A stretch of 35,458 nt of DNA from Salegentibacter sp. R32 (GCF_008692195.1 NZ_RXOM01000031.1:1-35458); one strand, 5' to 3'. Numbered from the stretch's first letter, positions 17,785 through 25,299 are shown. A program made the numbers and translations. The notes: generated by a model not told the origin, from the letters alone.

Positions 17785-19569
17785 TTAAGTACTTGAAATT
17801 GCTAAGGACAGATACTTGTTTTTTTCTGTGTACATCAATCTATTCTTTACCATCCTATTTAAGAAGGTAAGTACATCGTTATTTTCTATTTTGTATTTAA
17901 ATTTATTGTGAAATTTAGTTTTGATGTTTTTAATGGTTTGCTCTGTATCACACAACAAATATATGTAAGATTCCATTTCATTTAAATTATATTCCAACCT
18001 TCCACTTGCATACCTTAAGTCAATAATTTTAATAAAATTTTCTCCTTTTAAATAAACTAATTTTCTGTAAACATTTTTTGTATTGGTATTCCAATCTCTT
18101 ATAAGAGACCTCACCTTATCCTCATAGCTAGATGACCTTTCGGTTTTCCTTGTATTTTCTAATTCATAGTCATATTCTTCTGCAATATTTTTAATATTTT
18201 CTTTGGAGATAAAAGAGAATACATAATTGTACCAATTTAATGGATTCTTAATGAGGATCCCATGTTTTTGTGGTTCTTCAAAATAGGGACTTAATTTTTG
18301 TAATCTAAATCTATTAAAAGAAGGAGGCCATAAATGAAATAAAGAGGGTATTAAATCAAATAACTCTTGCATATCATTTTCTCCTTCCCCCGGAAGATTG
18401 TATAATATATTCCATTCAGCTCTAACATCATATTCTGATGCCCATTTTAAGGCTTTGATATTTTGAATAGCAGTTGCACCTTTGCTTATTTGATTTAAAG
18501 TATGACTATTTAAACTTTCAACACCAAACTGGACTACTGCTCCCATTTTTTTCAAAATTGGAAATTTGTCTTTGCTAAGATTTACTTTAGATTGTAGGTA
18601 TATGGTATAGTTTAAATTTAACTTTATTAAATTCTGAAAAAGTGTTGTAAAATAGGATGTAGATATTATCCAATCGAAAAATTGAAATTTTAAAACCCTA
18701 TATCTATTAGATAATTCAATAATACCTTGTAAACTATTATTAATATCTTTTTCCCTAAACGTAGCGTTTGTTTTTGTTAATGCACAAAAAGAACATTTAG
18801 ATTTTTCTGCCCACCAACACCCTCTTGAGGTTTCAAATGGGATCCAGTTTTCATAGTGAATTAAATCCCTAAATGCGTTTTCTTTTAATCGTTGATAATA
18901 TTCATCATAATTAGGTATATTTAAAAAATCCAATCTTCTTACATTTAAATCTACAGGAGCTATCTTGTTTCCACGTAACACATCAAGAATATTTTTTTCA
19001 GGATCACATGCGAGAACATTTGTAATAAAATTAAATTCTTGAGTTAACATTTTTTCTATATCGCCTTCTAAGACCTCTCCTAGAAAAAATATTGAAACTT
19101 TAGGGAATTTTGAGTGAATTAACTTAGCTAGTGCAAGAGATGGAGTAAGCTCTCTATACATTGGGCAAAAAATAACGGTAGTTGAAGCTTCATCAATAAT
19201 TTCTAGTTCTTCCAGCACATTATCTAAAAAAATTGAAGCAATATCTCTCAACTTCAAAGCAGTTTCAATAATATCTTTTCCAATTCCGTTTTTTGTTAGA
19301 TAACTTATATATTCATTGTCATAATGCTCTTTTACTGTTTTTAAAGGAGGTATTGAAAAAATAAAGTCCCCTAACCCATAATTACCTATCATGGCTTGAT
19401 AATCCCTTAAATTTAAATCAAATTCACTAATGAAGTTTACAAACTCTAAATGGAAAGAATAAGATGACACATCATAAAACTTATCTACAATGCTATGGAT
19501 ATTTCCCATTAACAAGCTAGGCTGGACAGGTTGCCCCCAGGGCATAGTAATTAATTTAACCTTAGACAT
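17785..19569 (-). CDS. RiPP maturation radical SAM protein, B12-binding N-terminus, PqqD-like C-terminus
   Basis: The protein has 594 residues. Its layout matches the bacteriocin-maturation radical SAM type 1 group: an N-terminal cobalamin-binding-like Rossmann part (about 1-200, MPWGQPVQPSLL, TVIFCPMYRELTPSLALAKL, FFLGEVLEGD), then a radical SAM core. The cluster cysteines are 251, 259 and 262 in RGCWWAEKSKCSFCAL, the CX7CX2C spacing typical of this group. Later landmarks are VVQFGVESLNSHTLNQISKGATAIQNI and EWNILYNLPGE. The last ~80 residues (NEMESYIYLLCDTEQTI, VLTFLNRMVKNRLMY) resemble a PqqD-type peptide-recognition domain. It should bind and modify a ribosomal peptide, most likely the eight-repeat protein encoded upstream. 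The chemistry cannot be read from the sequence. It overlaps the glycosyltransferase gene by 8 bp. Confidence 0.85.
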   Translation of the reverse strand: MSKVKLITMPWGQPVQPSLLMGNIHSIVDKFYDVSSYSFHLEFVNFISEFDLNLRDYQAMIGNYGLGDFIFSIPPLKTVKEHYDNEYISYLTKNGIGKDIIETALKLRDIASIFLDNVLEELEIIDEASTTVIFCPMYRELTPSLALAKLIHSKFPKVSIFFLGEVLEGDIEKMLTQEFNFITNVLACDPEKNILDVLRGNKIAPVDLNVRRLDFLNIPNYDEYYQRLKENAFRDLIHYENWIPFETSRGCWWAEKSKCSFCALTKTNATFREKDINNSLQGIIELSNRYRVLKFQFFDWIISTSYFTTLFQNLIKLNLNYTIYLQSKVNLSKDKFPILKKMGAVVQFGVESLNSHTLNQISKGATAIQNIKALKWASEYDVRAEWNILYNLPGEGENDMQELFDLIPSLFHLWPPSFNRFRLQKLSPYFEEPQKHGILIKNPLNWYNYVFSFISKENIKNIAEEYDYELENTRKTERSSSYEDKVRSLIRDWNTNTKNVYRKLVYLKGENFIKIIDLRYASGRLEYNLNEMESYIYLLCDTEQTIKNIKTKFHNKFKYKIENNDVLTFLNRMVKNRLMYTEKNKYLSLAISST

Positions 19570-21148
19570 CCCTAAAATAAATTAGATTGAGATTAGAACA
19601 CCTTTGTAATAAAATATTTAAGGTATTTTCTTCAATCTCTATATGATTGGACTTGACTATTTCTTGTAGTAATGATTGGTAGGTGATACTATTACTGGAT
19701 TTTATAATTGTGAGAATAGGTATAATATCTTTTTCATTATCGTCTATTAAAGGTTCATGTTTACCACAATACTCTATTAGCGTACTATTGTCTATAAGTT
19801 TGTTAGACATAATTGGTAAAATGTGATCTAAATTTACTAATGGAAGTGGCGGGTTTAGTGTACTTTCATCATTACTTTTGGCTTCGTTAGCGAGTTTAAT
19901 AAAGAAGTCTACTCTCTCTTGAGACTTTTTTTGGATACAATAGTTGTTTTTTGCAAGCTGACTGGAATTTTTTCTCATTTGGGACAACAAATCTGGATTT
20001 TTTAATAATTCTAAAACCCTACTGATGAATTGATTGTTGTTTATGGATATAAATTTTTCAATTTCGGTATTTAAATACATTGAATCTCTGGAAAAGATTT
20101 GTCTTGATACTTTAGAAGTAACGTTAGCTGTCCAACAATCTATTAAAAAACCATTTTCGTAATCTTTTATAATATCTTTCATTCCAGACCAATTAGAAGC
20201 AATTACTGGTAATGAATGTGATAAAGCTTCTAAAACAACATTAGAGGTTGTTTCTTCCAATCCCCTTGTTGTATGAATAAAAACATCACAACCGGACATC
20301 AAGTAATTATTTGCGTTTTCCCATAAATCAAAAGGGTTTGCAATTACCCTTATATTCTCATACACCCCTACATTCTTTGCTAGTTTTAATAATTGTTTGG
20401 GGTATTCCCGATAATCGGGTGTGGTTACTATTGCACCAGCTATAACCAAAATGGCTAAGGGTTCTTCTTTTGATATTTTAGCCCAAGAATAGATTAAAGC
20501 TTCATAATTAACCTTAGAGTTTGGAGCAATACGGCTATAGCAAAGAAACAGCTTAGAACTATTACTTAAATTAAAAGTTTTTCTAAATTCATCTCTATAT
20601 GCTAAATTTAAAGAATTTTCTTTTATATTAACTCCATTAGAAATTACAGTACTTTTAATCTGAAATTTTTGAGAAAACCTTTCGGACCAATTATTCAAGG
20701 TCATTTCAAATATCTCTTTAGTTCTATTAGACTTAAATATGATCCCATCATTTGTAGAGATATTCCCTTGTATAAATGATAAAAAAATAGAACTCCATTG
20801 TTCTGGGTAATGAGTAGTACCGATCTCAGCAATTATCGGTATTTTCATATTACGCCTTAGGCCAAAACTATCATACTGAAAATGACCTCCAGAAAGATAA
20901 ATAACATGATATGCTAAGTCTTGAATTCCATAAGCCTCAAAACATAATTTTCTTACAACGCAATCATCTACATTTTGGGTATGTTCATTATAAAAAATTT
21001 CATCATATAAATCTATTCTTGCAAATTTTTTTGATTGAATTAGTTGGTTATATATATTAAAAGAAGATTTTAAAGAACCATAAGGAAGATGTGCTAAGGG
21101 AGGTTCTGGTACACCCCTCACAATTGCTAAATTAAACTTCTCTTGCAC
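19562..21148 (-). CDS. GT4-type glycosyltransferase with a C-terminal extension, RiPP cluster
   Basis: The protein has 528 residues. About 1-420 is a GT-B glycosyltransferase: an N-terminal acceptor half (IAEIGTTHYPEQW, STVISNGVNI), then a donor half (FLCYSRIAPNSKVNYEALI, LVIAGA) and the nucleotide-sugar motif GLEETTSNVVLEALSHSLPV with the EX7E pair Glu299/Glu307. GT4 enzymes are retaining transferases using UDP- or GDP-sugars. Residues about 425-528 are not part of the GT fold. The segment YQSLLQEIV...NTLNILLQRCSNLNLIYF looks winged-helix-like and could be a peptide-recognition domain matching the one on the radical SAM partner. It has no signal peptide or membrane segment, so it acts in the cytoplasm. 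Its place 3 bp after the precursor gene suggests it glycosylates that protein; this is inference. Confidence 0.82.
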   Translation of the reverse strand: MQEKFNLAIVRGVPEPPLAHLPYGSLKSSFNIYNQLIQSKKFARIDLYDEIFYNEHTQNVDDCVVRKLCFEAYGIQDLAYHVIYLSGGHFQYDSFGLRRNMKIPIIAEIGTTHYPEQWSSIFLSFIQGNISTNDGIIFKSNRTKEIFEMTLNNWSERFSQKFQIKSTVISNGVNIKENSLNLAYRDEFRKTFNLSNSSKLFLCYSRIAPNSKVNYEALIYSWAKISKEEPLAILVIAGAIVTTPDYREYPKQLLKLAKNVGVYENIRVIANPFDLWENANNYLMSGCDVFIHTTRGLEETTSNVVLEALSHSLPVIASNWSGMKDIIKDYENGFLIDCWTANVTSKVSRQIFSRDSMYLNTEIEKFISINNNQFISRVLELLKNPDLLSQMRKNSSQLAKNNYCIQKKSQERVDFFIKLANEAKSNDESTLNPPLPLVNLDHILPIMSNKLIDNSTLIEYCGKHEPLIDDNEKDIIPILTIIKSSNSITYQSLLQEIVKSNHIEIEENTLNILLQRCSNLNLIYFRDV

Positions 21149-21151
21149 TTT

Positions 21152-21658
21152 TTATTTGTGGGATAATTTAACTTGACCATCATAGCCTATAGTCTTATTA
21201 GAAATTTCACTCTTACTAGAAGCAATTTTCACTTGACCGTCATAGCCAATTGTCTTGTTGGAAATATCACTTTTTATACTAGCAATTTTTACTTGGCCAT
21301 CATACCCTATAGTCCTATTGGAAATTTCATCTTTTACGGAAGCAATTTTTACCTGTCCATCGTAACCAATGGTTTTATTAGTTATTTTGGTCTCTACTAA
21401 TGCCATTTTCACTTGCCCATCATAACCAATAGTTTTATTTAATATTCCGTCACTTGAAATGGCTACTTTAACTTGCCCATCATAACCGATGGTCTTATTA
21501 AATACCTCCTTATTTAATAAGGCTATCTTTACTTGTCCATCATAGCCAATAGTTGCATTGGAGATTTCATTACCTCCTATGGCAATTTTTACCTGCCCGT
21601 CATAACCGATGGTTTTATTAAACACATCGCTATTGCTTGAAGAGATTTTGTTTTTCAT
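21152..21658 (-). CDS. candidate multicore RiPP precursor, eight 20-residue repeats
   Basis: The 168-residue protein is almost wholly repeats. Eight units start at Asn14, 34, 54, 74, 94, 114, 134 and 154, each exactly 20 residues. The core N-x-TIGYDGQVK is invariant in all eight (x is Lys, Ala or Arg), followed by a hydrophobic residue and Ala or Ser. A variable spacer of about seven residues ends in Asp/Glu/Lys/Gly-Ile/Val-Ser/Phe/Leu/Thr. There is no Cys, signal peptide, double-Gly leader or membrane segment. The first 13 residues resemble a spacer more than a separate leader. It is the first gene of an operon with a glycosyltransferase (3-bp gap) and a RiPP-type radical SAM enzyme, which is why I call it a precursor. 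A repetitive beta-solenoid structural protein is the alternative. Confidence 0.75.
   Translation of the reverse strand: MKNKISSSNSDVFNKTIGYDGQVKIAIGGNEISNATIGYDGQVKIALLNKEVFNKTIGYDGQVKVAISSDGILNKTIGYDGQVKMALVETKITNKTIGYDGQVKIASVKDEISNRTIGYDGQVKIASIKSDISNKTIGYDGQVKIASSKSEISNKTIGYDGQVKLSHK
21171..21619 (-). repeat. 60-bp coding repeats, eight units
   Basis: The DNA shows eight units at exact 60-bp spacing, for example ACTTGACCAT at 21171, ACTTGACCGT at 21231 and ACTTGGCCAT at 21291 on the plus strand. They are the codons of the precursor repeats. Third positions differ between units while the encoded core does not. Confidence 0.9.
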
Positions 21659-21877
21659 TTTTAGTTAGTTTTTAAGTTATCGTTATAAATTTATAAAATA
21701 AATTATGTTAAAACAATAAAAAAATATTTTTTTATATGTTATAGTAATAACCCTTTATTTAACCAATAAATATCTAACCTGTTTTCCCTCAATATTTTAT
21801 AAAAAACATTTTTTAAAGAAAAATGTTAAAAGTAAATAACTAAAATCGCTCCTTCTTACATCACTATAAAAACAAAA

Positions 21878-21908
21878 ATTGGCGAATAGTAAACTACTAT
21901 TCGCCAAT
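21878..21908 (-). terminator. intrinsic terminator for the secreted protein gene
   Basis: ATTGGCGAATAGT (21878-21890) and ACTATTCGCCAAT (21896-21908) form a 13-bp perfect stem with a 5-nt loop. On the minus strand it is followed by TTTTTGTTTTT. It lies about 30 bp after the stop of the gene at 21939 and separates it from the RiPP operon, whose own promoter must therefore lie in 21659-21877. That stretch is very AT-rich and shows no clear -7 box. Confidence 0.85.
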
Positions 21909-21938
21909 GTAAAAAGTATAATTTTTTATATTTTTAAT

Positions 21939-22688
21939 TTACCTAGCCTTATGAGTTCTGGCAATTACATAGCGAATATCATACACCTCTGCTGCGGAAC
22001 TTGCTTCAATTTTTACTGCACCACCATTGGTTTCCCAAGTATCTAAGGTATAAGCACTAATGGTCTGCAGGTAATAATGTTCTTGGCCCTGCCCTTTGGA
22101 AAGTACAAAAGTGTTGGGGTAAATCTCTCCTACCACACCTCCTATATCAATAGATAATGATAATCTCGTTGAAGAAGAAGTGGTGGGCCGGGCTTTAAAT
22201 TCGATGACTATATTAATGGCATCACCGTTTCTTCCGGTGATAGTATTAGTAGTTTCATCGTAAAAAGTAGTTACATCTACCGGTTTTTGACTGTCCCTTA
22301 CAGTAGAAGCATCGTTAGGTAGAGTGACTTGAACACCTCCTGAAAGTGATAAAGGACTTGCAGAAGTATAAGTACCATCTACATAATCTCCCCATCCGGT
22401 GTAATCACTGGCGCTACTTTCAGTAATCAGTGCTATCCAAGTATCGGTTTGGTAATAATAGAAAGCATTCAAGTCGGTATCAAACACTAGTAACCCATTA
22501 GATGGGTTAGAAATAGCCTCTCTTTGTAGGGTTGTCATGCGTGGCATAAGCACACCGGCTGAAGTTGAATTAATATCTAAAATAGAAGAGGCATCAGGAT
22601 CGGTGGTACCTATTCCTACTTGCGCATAAGAACTTATAGATACACAAAAACAAAATATAACTAGAGAGATGGAGAATTTATTCATCAT
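21939..22688 (-). CDS. secreted protein with Bacteroidota 'GIGTT' N-terminal repeat region, unknown function
   Basis: The protein has 249 residues. The signal peptide is about 1-22 (ends SYAQ). Directly after it comes VGIGTTDPDASSILDINST, GVLMPRMTTLQREAI and GLLVFDTDLNAFYYY, a module found at the start of many secreted Bacteroidota proteins and tail-fibre-like proteins. The C-terminal ~150 residues (LPNDASTVRDSQKPVDVTTFYDETTNTITG, INIVIEFKARPTTSSSTRLSLSIDIGG, AAEVYDIRYVIARTHKAR) look like a beta-sandwich or jelly roll that could bind sugar or protein, but I do not recognise the family. It has no T9SS tail. Two Met codons start the frame (22688 and 22685); either is possible. Upstream are three 21-bp-spaced direct repeats, and downstream a strong terminator, so it is transcribed alone. 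Confidence 0.75.
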   Translation of the reverse strand: MMNKFSISLVIFCFCVSISSYAQVGIGTTDPDASSILDINSTSAGVLMPRMTTLQREAISNPSNGLLVFDTDLNAFYYYQTDTWIALITESSASDYTGWGDYVDGTYTSASPLSLSGGVQVTLPNDASTVRDSQKPVDVTTFYDETTNTITGRNGDAINIVIEFKARPTTSSSTRLSLSIDIGGVVGEIYPNTFVLSKGQGQEHYYLQTISAYTLDTWETNGGAVKIEASSAAEVYDIRYVIARTHKAR

Positions 22689-22741
22689 AGTAGTATTTTT
22701 TTGTTACTAAGTATATACGCTAAATCTTAGCTAAAAGTTTT

Positions 22742-22796
22742 TTAATCGTTAAAATAAACCTTTTAATCGTTAAAAAAGCGCTTTATTACGTTAAAG
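22742..22796. promoter_or_regulatory. three direct repeats at 21-bp spacing, candidate LytTR-type binding sites
   Basis: TTTAATCGTTAAAA, TTTTAATCGTTAAA and TTTATTACGTTAAAG place the shared CGTT at 22747, 22768 and 22789, exactly two helical turns apart. A degenerate fourth (AAATCTTAGC) sits in phase at 22726. LytTR regulators (AlgR/AgrA/ComE) bind 9-bp direct repeats with 12-13 bp between them; these match 7-8 of 9 positions. They lie 55-107 bp upstream of the gene at 22688. Confidence 0.5.
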
Positions 22797-22933
22797 ATTA
22801 ACTTTCAGCTCTTTACTATATACTAAAGAGAAACTTAATTACCGGTCATATTACTTTATCTTAATGTGTGTTTTTTGGTTATACCAGAATTTAATTATCC
22901 GTAATTTGTAATAATGGATATTTTCATCATTAT

Positions 22934-23040
22934 GACCTGCCTGCATGCAAGACAGGCTTGATCCGGAATCTCATACTACATTGAAAAAAATATTTAGGAT
23001 GAGCCCCTGAATCAACACTTCGACTCCGCTCAGTATGACA
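22934..23040 (-). repeat. dispersed intergenic repeat (copy 2)
   Basis: This is the reverse-orientation relative of 107-195, sharing GGCTTGATCCGGAATCTCATAC and AGGATGAGCCCCTGAATCAA. It ends with CTTCGACTCCGCTCAGTATG, a short motif also found near 16287 and, in the other orientation and diverged, near 15905 and 33917. The 22689-23189 gap otherwise holds only the regulatory repeats and the csp terminator. Confidence 0.6.
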
Positions 23041-23138
23041 AAAGGGTGACGGCGCCTCATTTTCATAACGGATATTCAATACTAGAAAGTATTATTGAAA
23101 ATTTTAAAGGAAATCTTTCAAGTTACTTCCATAAAAAA

Positions 23139-23164
23139 AGCCTATCTAAAATTTAGATAGGCTT
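23139..23164 (-). terminator. intrinsic terminator for the cold shock gene
   Basis: AAGCCTATCTAAA followed directly by its reverse complement makes a 26-bp palindrome. On the minus strand it is followed by a run of T. It starts 26 bp after the stop of the cold shock gene. Confidence 0.85.
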
Positions 23165-23189
23165 CAATTCGTTTATAAAAGAATATATA

Positions 23190-23381
23190 CTAAATAACTT
23201 CTACGTTAACCGCATTTAATCCTTTTTTTCCTTGTTCTAGGTCAAATTTTACTTCATCACCTTCACGAATTTCATCTACCAATCCACTAATGTGTACAAA
23301 ATGGTCTTTGTCTTCACCTTCTTCGGTGATAAATCCAAATCCTTTACTTTCGTTAAAGAATTTTACTATTCCTTTATTCAT
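23190..23381 (-). CDS. cold shock domain protein (CspA family)
   Basis: The 63-residue protein is a single cold shock domain: a five-strand OB fold that binds single-stranded RNA and DNA and melts RNA structure. RNP1 is KGFGFI and RNP2 is HFVHISG, both intact. GIVKFFNESKG at the start and GKKGLNAVNVEVI at the end are standard for the family. Several paralogues are normal in Bacteroidota, so I give no symbol. It is monocistronic, with a strong terminator 26 bp downstream. About 170 bp of AT-rich DNA separates it from the divergent gene at 23551, leaving room for a leader; I cannot show a thermosensor. Confidence 0.95.
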   Translation of the reverse strand: MNKGIVKFFNESKGFGFITEEGEDKDHFVHISGLVDEIREGDEVKFDLEQGKKGLNAVNVEVI

Positions 23382-23550
23382 TATAAAATATTAATTATTA
23401 AGCTACAAATGTGCGACTAATTTTTGGATTAACTGCACGAAAAGGATTTTATTTTGTGAAATTTTTAAATCTATCGTTCTTAAAAATTCCTCAACTTTTT
23501 ATTAATTTTACACCAACCTCATAATACCCCACAATACCTACTACTAACTT

Positions 23551-23880
23551 ATGAAATTATATACCCATTGCTCCGGGTGCGGAGATGAAATCACGATTAA
23601 GTCTTCGGCTACCGACCGTAGAAAACTAAAACTAGAACATGGTGACCAAATACAAGTGAATTGTCACCATTGTGGCAAAAAAGAAAAGCAACACCTCAAT
23701 AAAATATACGCAGAAATAAACAGCTTGCATTTGTTTATCGCTTGTGCGGCATCAGTTATTCTATCTATAGTAATTTGGTTGGCATTTGGCGTTATTGGTA
23801 CGCTCTTAATCCTTATTCCGCTTTCATTATGGTTATATCAATTAAATGCCACGCGAAATTTTAATAAGTACTTTATTTAA
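23551..23880 (+). CDS. small membrane protein with N-terminal zinc ribbon
   Basis: The protein has 109 residues. Four cysteines in two CXXC knuckles (Cys7/Cys10 and Cys38/Cys41) form a zinc-ribbon-like head at about 5-45. Two adjacent hydrophobic helices follow (about 56-74 and 77-95), with a short charged tail (ATRNFNKYF). It is probably an inner-membrane protein with the metal knob in the cytoplasm. I do not recognise a function. It is divergent from the cold shock gene, and a long dispersed repeat follows it. Confidence 0.7.
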   Translation: MKLYTHCSGCGDEITIKSSATDRRKLKLEHGDQIQVNCHHCGKKEKQHLNKIYAEINSLHLFIACAASVILSIVIWLAFGVIGTLLILIPLSLWLYQLNATRNFNKYFI

Positions 23881-23898
23881 AAAGAAACTTTCCTACCT

Positions 23899-24140
23899 TC
23901 AGGTCGAGTGAATTTTATCAAGAATCTGGTATAAAAATCATCAATCTGTTCTCGATACATTTTTCTTTACTTTCGTTCAGAAAAACACTCGAACGGAGTT
24001 GTAGTAACCCAAATCTTTTATGAATTTCGTCAATCATTTTGTGCATTGAGTGAATTTTCATAGAAAATTTGTATTAAAATGCAATTCAAACAAAACTTCG
24101 ATACAAAATCTTTTATCAAAGATTTCACTCAGTTTCCGAG
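23899..24140 (+). repeat. long dispersed palindromic repeat, copy 1
   Basis: It opens with AGGTCGAGTGAATTTTATC. The middle has TTCTCGATACATTTTTCTTT and TTCGTTCAGAAAAACACTCG, and it closes with ATCTTTTATCAAAGATTTCA and CTCAGTTTCCG. Its last 136 bp (24003-24138) match 27283-27418 with two differences. The unit fills most of the 23881-24243 gap and encodes nothing I can support. Confidence 0.85.
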
Positions 24141-24213
24141 GGCTTCATGCATAGACCTTACTTAAAGTATATTTCCCTTCCGTCCTTCAAAGTGAAATAT
24201 TATAAAAAATACT

Positions 24214-24221
24214 TATTTTCG
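24214..24221 (+). promoter_or_regulatory. candidate -7 box, TATTTTCG
   Basis: A common variant of the Bacteroidota TAnnTTTG box, ending 22 bp before the ATG of the gene at 24244. It lies after the dispersed repeat, so the repeat is outside the core promoter. Confidence 0.35.
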
Positions 24222-24243
24222 TCCCAACTACCAAGTAAAAGAT

Positions 24244-24600
24244 ATGGGCTTTTTTAGGGAAAAAGAGTTAGAAGTAGTACAACGCAAAATAGCCGTGAAC
24301 CTTCAAGAACGTCATTATTTTATTAGGAACAAATGGAAGGTTTTGATGGTAGGGCTATTTGTTTCCCTTATTTCCCCTTTTTACCGTACCGGCTATAATG
24401 GTTCTGGAAATTCTGGATTAGAACTTAGCGGACTCCCCTACTATCAATTGGTCATTTACATTTTTACAGGCTACTGTAGCGTGGCTATCATTGCGCATTT
24501 TATATTTGCTTGGCAAGATAAACGTGCCTATAAGCGTTTAAAAAAGCGAGAACAAGAACTCTTACGCTGGAAAGAAGTCAGCAACGATTTACCTTACTAA
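24244..24600 (+). CDS. small membrane protein of unknown function
   Basis: The protein has 118 residues. A basic, charged N-terminus (about 1-30) is followed by a hydrophobic helix (about 32-46, VLMVGLFVSLISPFY), a Gly/Ser-rich loop (TGYNGSGNSGLELSG), a second helix (about 65-88, LVIYIFTGYCSVAIIAHFIFAW) and a charged coiled-coil-like tail (DKRAYKRLKKREQELLRW). Both ends are probably cytoplasmic. I recognise no family. The beta-barrel gene starts 17 bp downstream in the same direction, so the two are likely co-transcribed. Confidence 0.65.
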   Translation: MGFFREKELEVVQRKIAVNLQERHYFIRNKWKVLMVGLFVSLISPFYRTGYNGSGNSGLELSGLPYYQLVIYIFTGYCSVAIIAHFIFAWQDKRAYKRLKKREQELLRWKEVSNDLPY

Positions 24601-24617
24601 TTCAACTATACTTATTT

Positions 24618-25190
24618 ATGAAAAAAAGTTACTTTCTTCTTTTAATAGTATTCAGTTCAATGAGCTTATTCGCTCAAGAACCGTGGAGTTATGGCGTAAA
24701 AGCAGGAGCTAACCTTAGTGGTTTTCATACCAAGAATTCTACGAATACCGACCTGCAAGGTTTTCAATTAGCGGGTTTGGTGAACTATCGGGCAGCTGAT
24801 GTATTTGCTGTACAGACCGAACTGCAATACATTCAAAAAGGAGGAGCTTTTACTGAAATTGATCCTGGAAATTTTGAAAACTATTATACCGAAAGTAAAC
24901 TATCTTACCTAGAAGTGCCCTTACTCGCCCAACTTATTTTCTTAAAAAAGCTACGTTTAGAAATAGGCCCACAAATTAGTTTTTTGGTGAGTGATAAAAC
25001 CACCTTGAATGGAGAAGAAATTGAAGCTAATCCTAACAGTACCGATATAGGGCTTGCTGGCGGATTAAGTTATTACTTCAATAAAGGTATAGTTATTCAA
25101 ACCCGGTATGTATATGGATTACAAGAAGTTTTTGAAGCCTATGGTTATAAAAACTCAGCTATCATGCTTTCTTTAGGCTATATGTTTTAA
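24618..25190 (+). CDS. outer membrane beta-barrel protein (PorT/OmpA-barrel-like)
   Basis: The protein has 190 residues. The signal peptide (about 1-19, ends LFAQ) is followed by an eight-strand type barrel: YGVKAGANLSGF, GFQLAGLVNYRAADVFAVQTELQYIQKGGAF, LSYLEVPLLAQLIFL, RLEIGPQISFLVS, DIGLAGGLSYYF and IVIQTRYVYGL, ending in LSLGYMF with a terminal Phe. This fits the porT-type 'outer membrane protein beta-barrel' family common in Bacteroidota, whose members are mostly of unknown role. It follows the small membrane protein gene by 17 bp. Confidence 0.85.
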   Translation: MKKSYFLLLIVFSSMSLFAQEPWSYGVKAGANLSGFHTKNSTNTDLQGFQLAGLVNYRAADVFAVQTELQYIQKGGAFTEIDPGNFENYYTESKLSYLEVPLLAQLIFLKKLRLEIGPQISFLVSDKTTLNGEEIEANPNSTDIGLAGGLSYYFNKGIVIQTRYVYGLQEVFEAYGYKNSAIMLSLGYMF

Positions 25191-25263
25191 GACTTTATTT
25201 TTTCATACCTACCAACAGCTAAAGCTGGAGGCGCCTATCTTCAACGAAATTCAAATAAAACAG

Positions 25264-25271
25264 TATATTTG
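25264..25271 (+). promoter_or_regulatory. candidate -7 box, TATATTTG
   Basis: An exact TAnnTTTG match 28 bp before the ATG of the DUF2157 gene. No strong -33 box is seen. Confidence 0.4.
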
Positions 25272-25299
25272 AGTATACCATTCACCATTATTCTATCGA

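Noticed and set aside
21173-21400. 75-codon plus-strand ORF opposite the precursor repeats
   Set aside because: It is a shadow of the repeated codons, with no signal or start context.
21171-21619. Regularly spaced 60-bp repeats that could be taken for a CRISPR array
   Set aside because: The repeats are in frame within one ORF, the period is exactly 20 codons, and variation falls at third positions. There are no cas genes.
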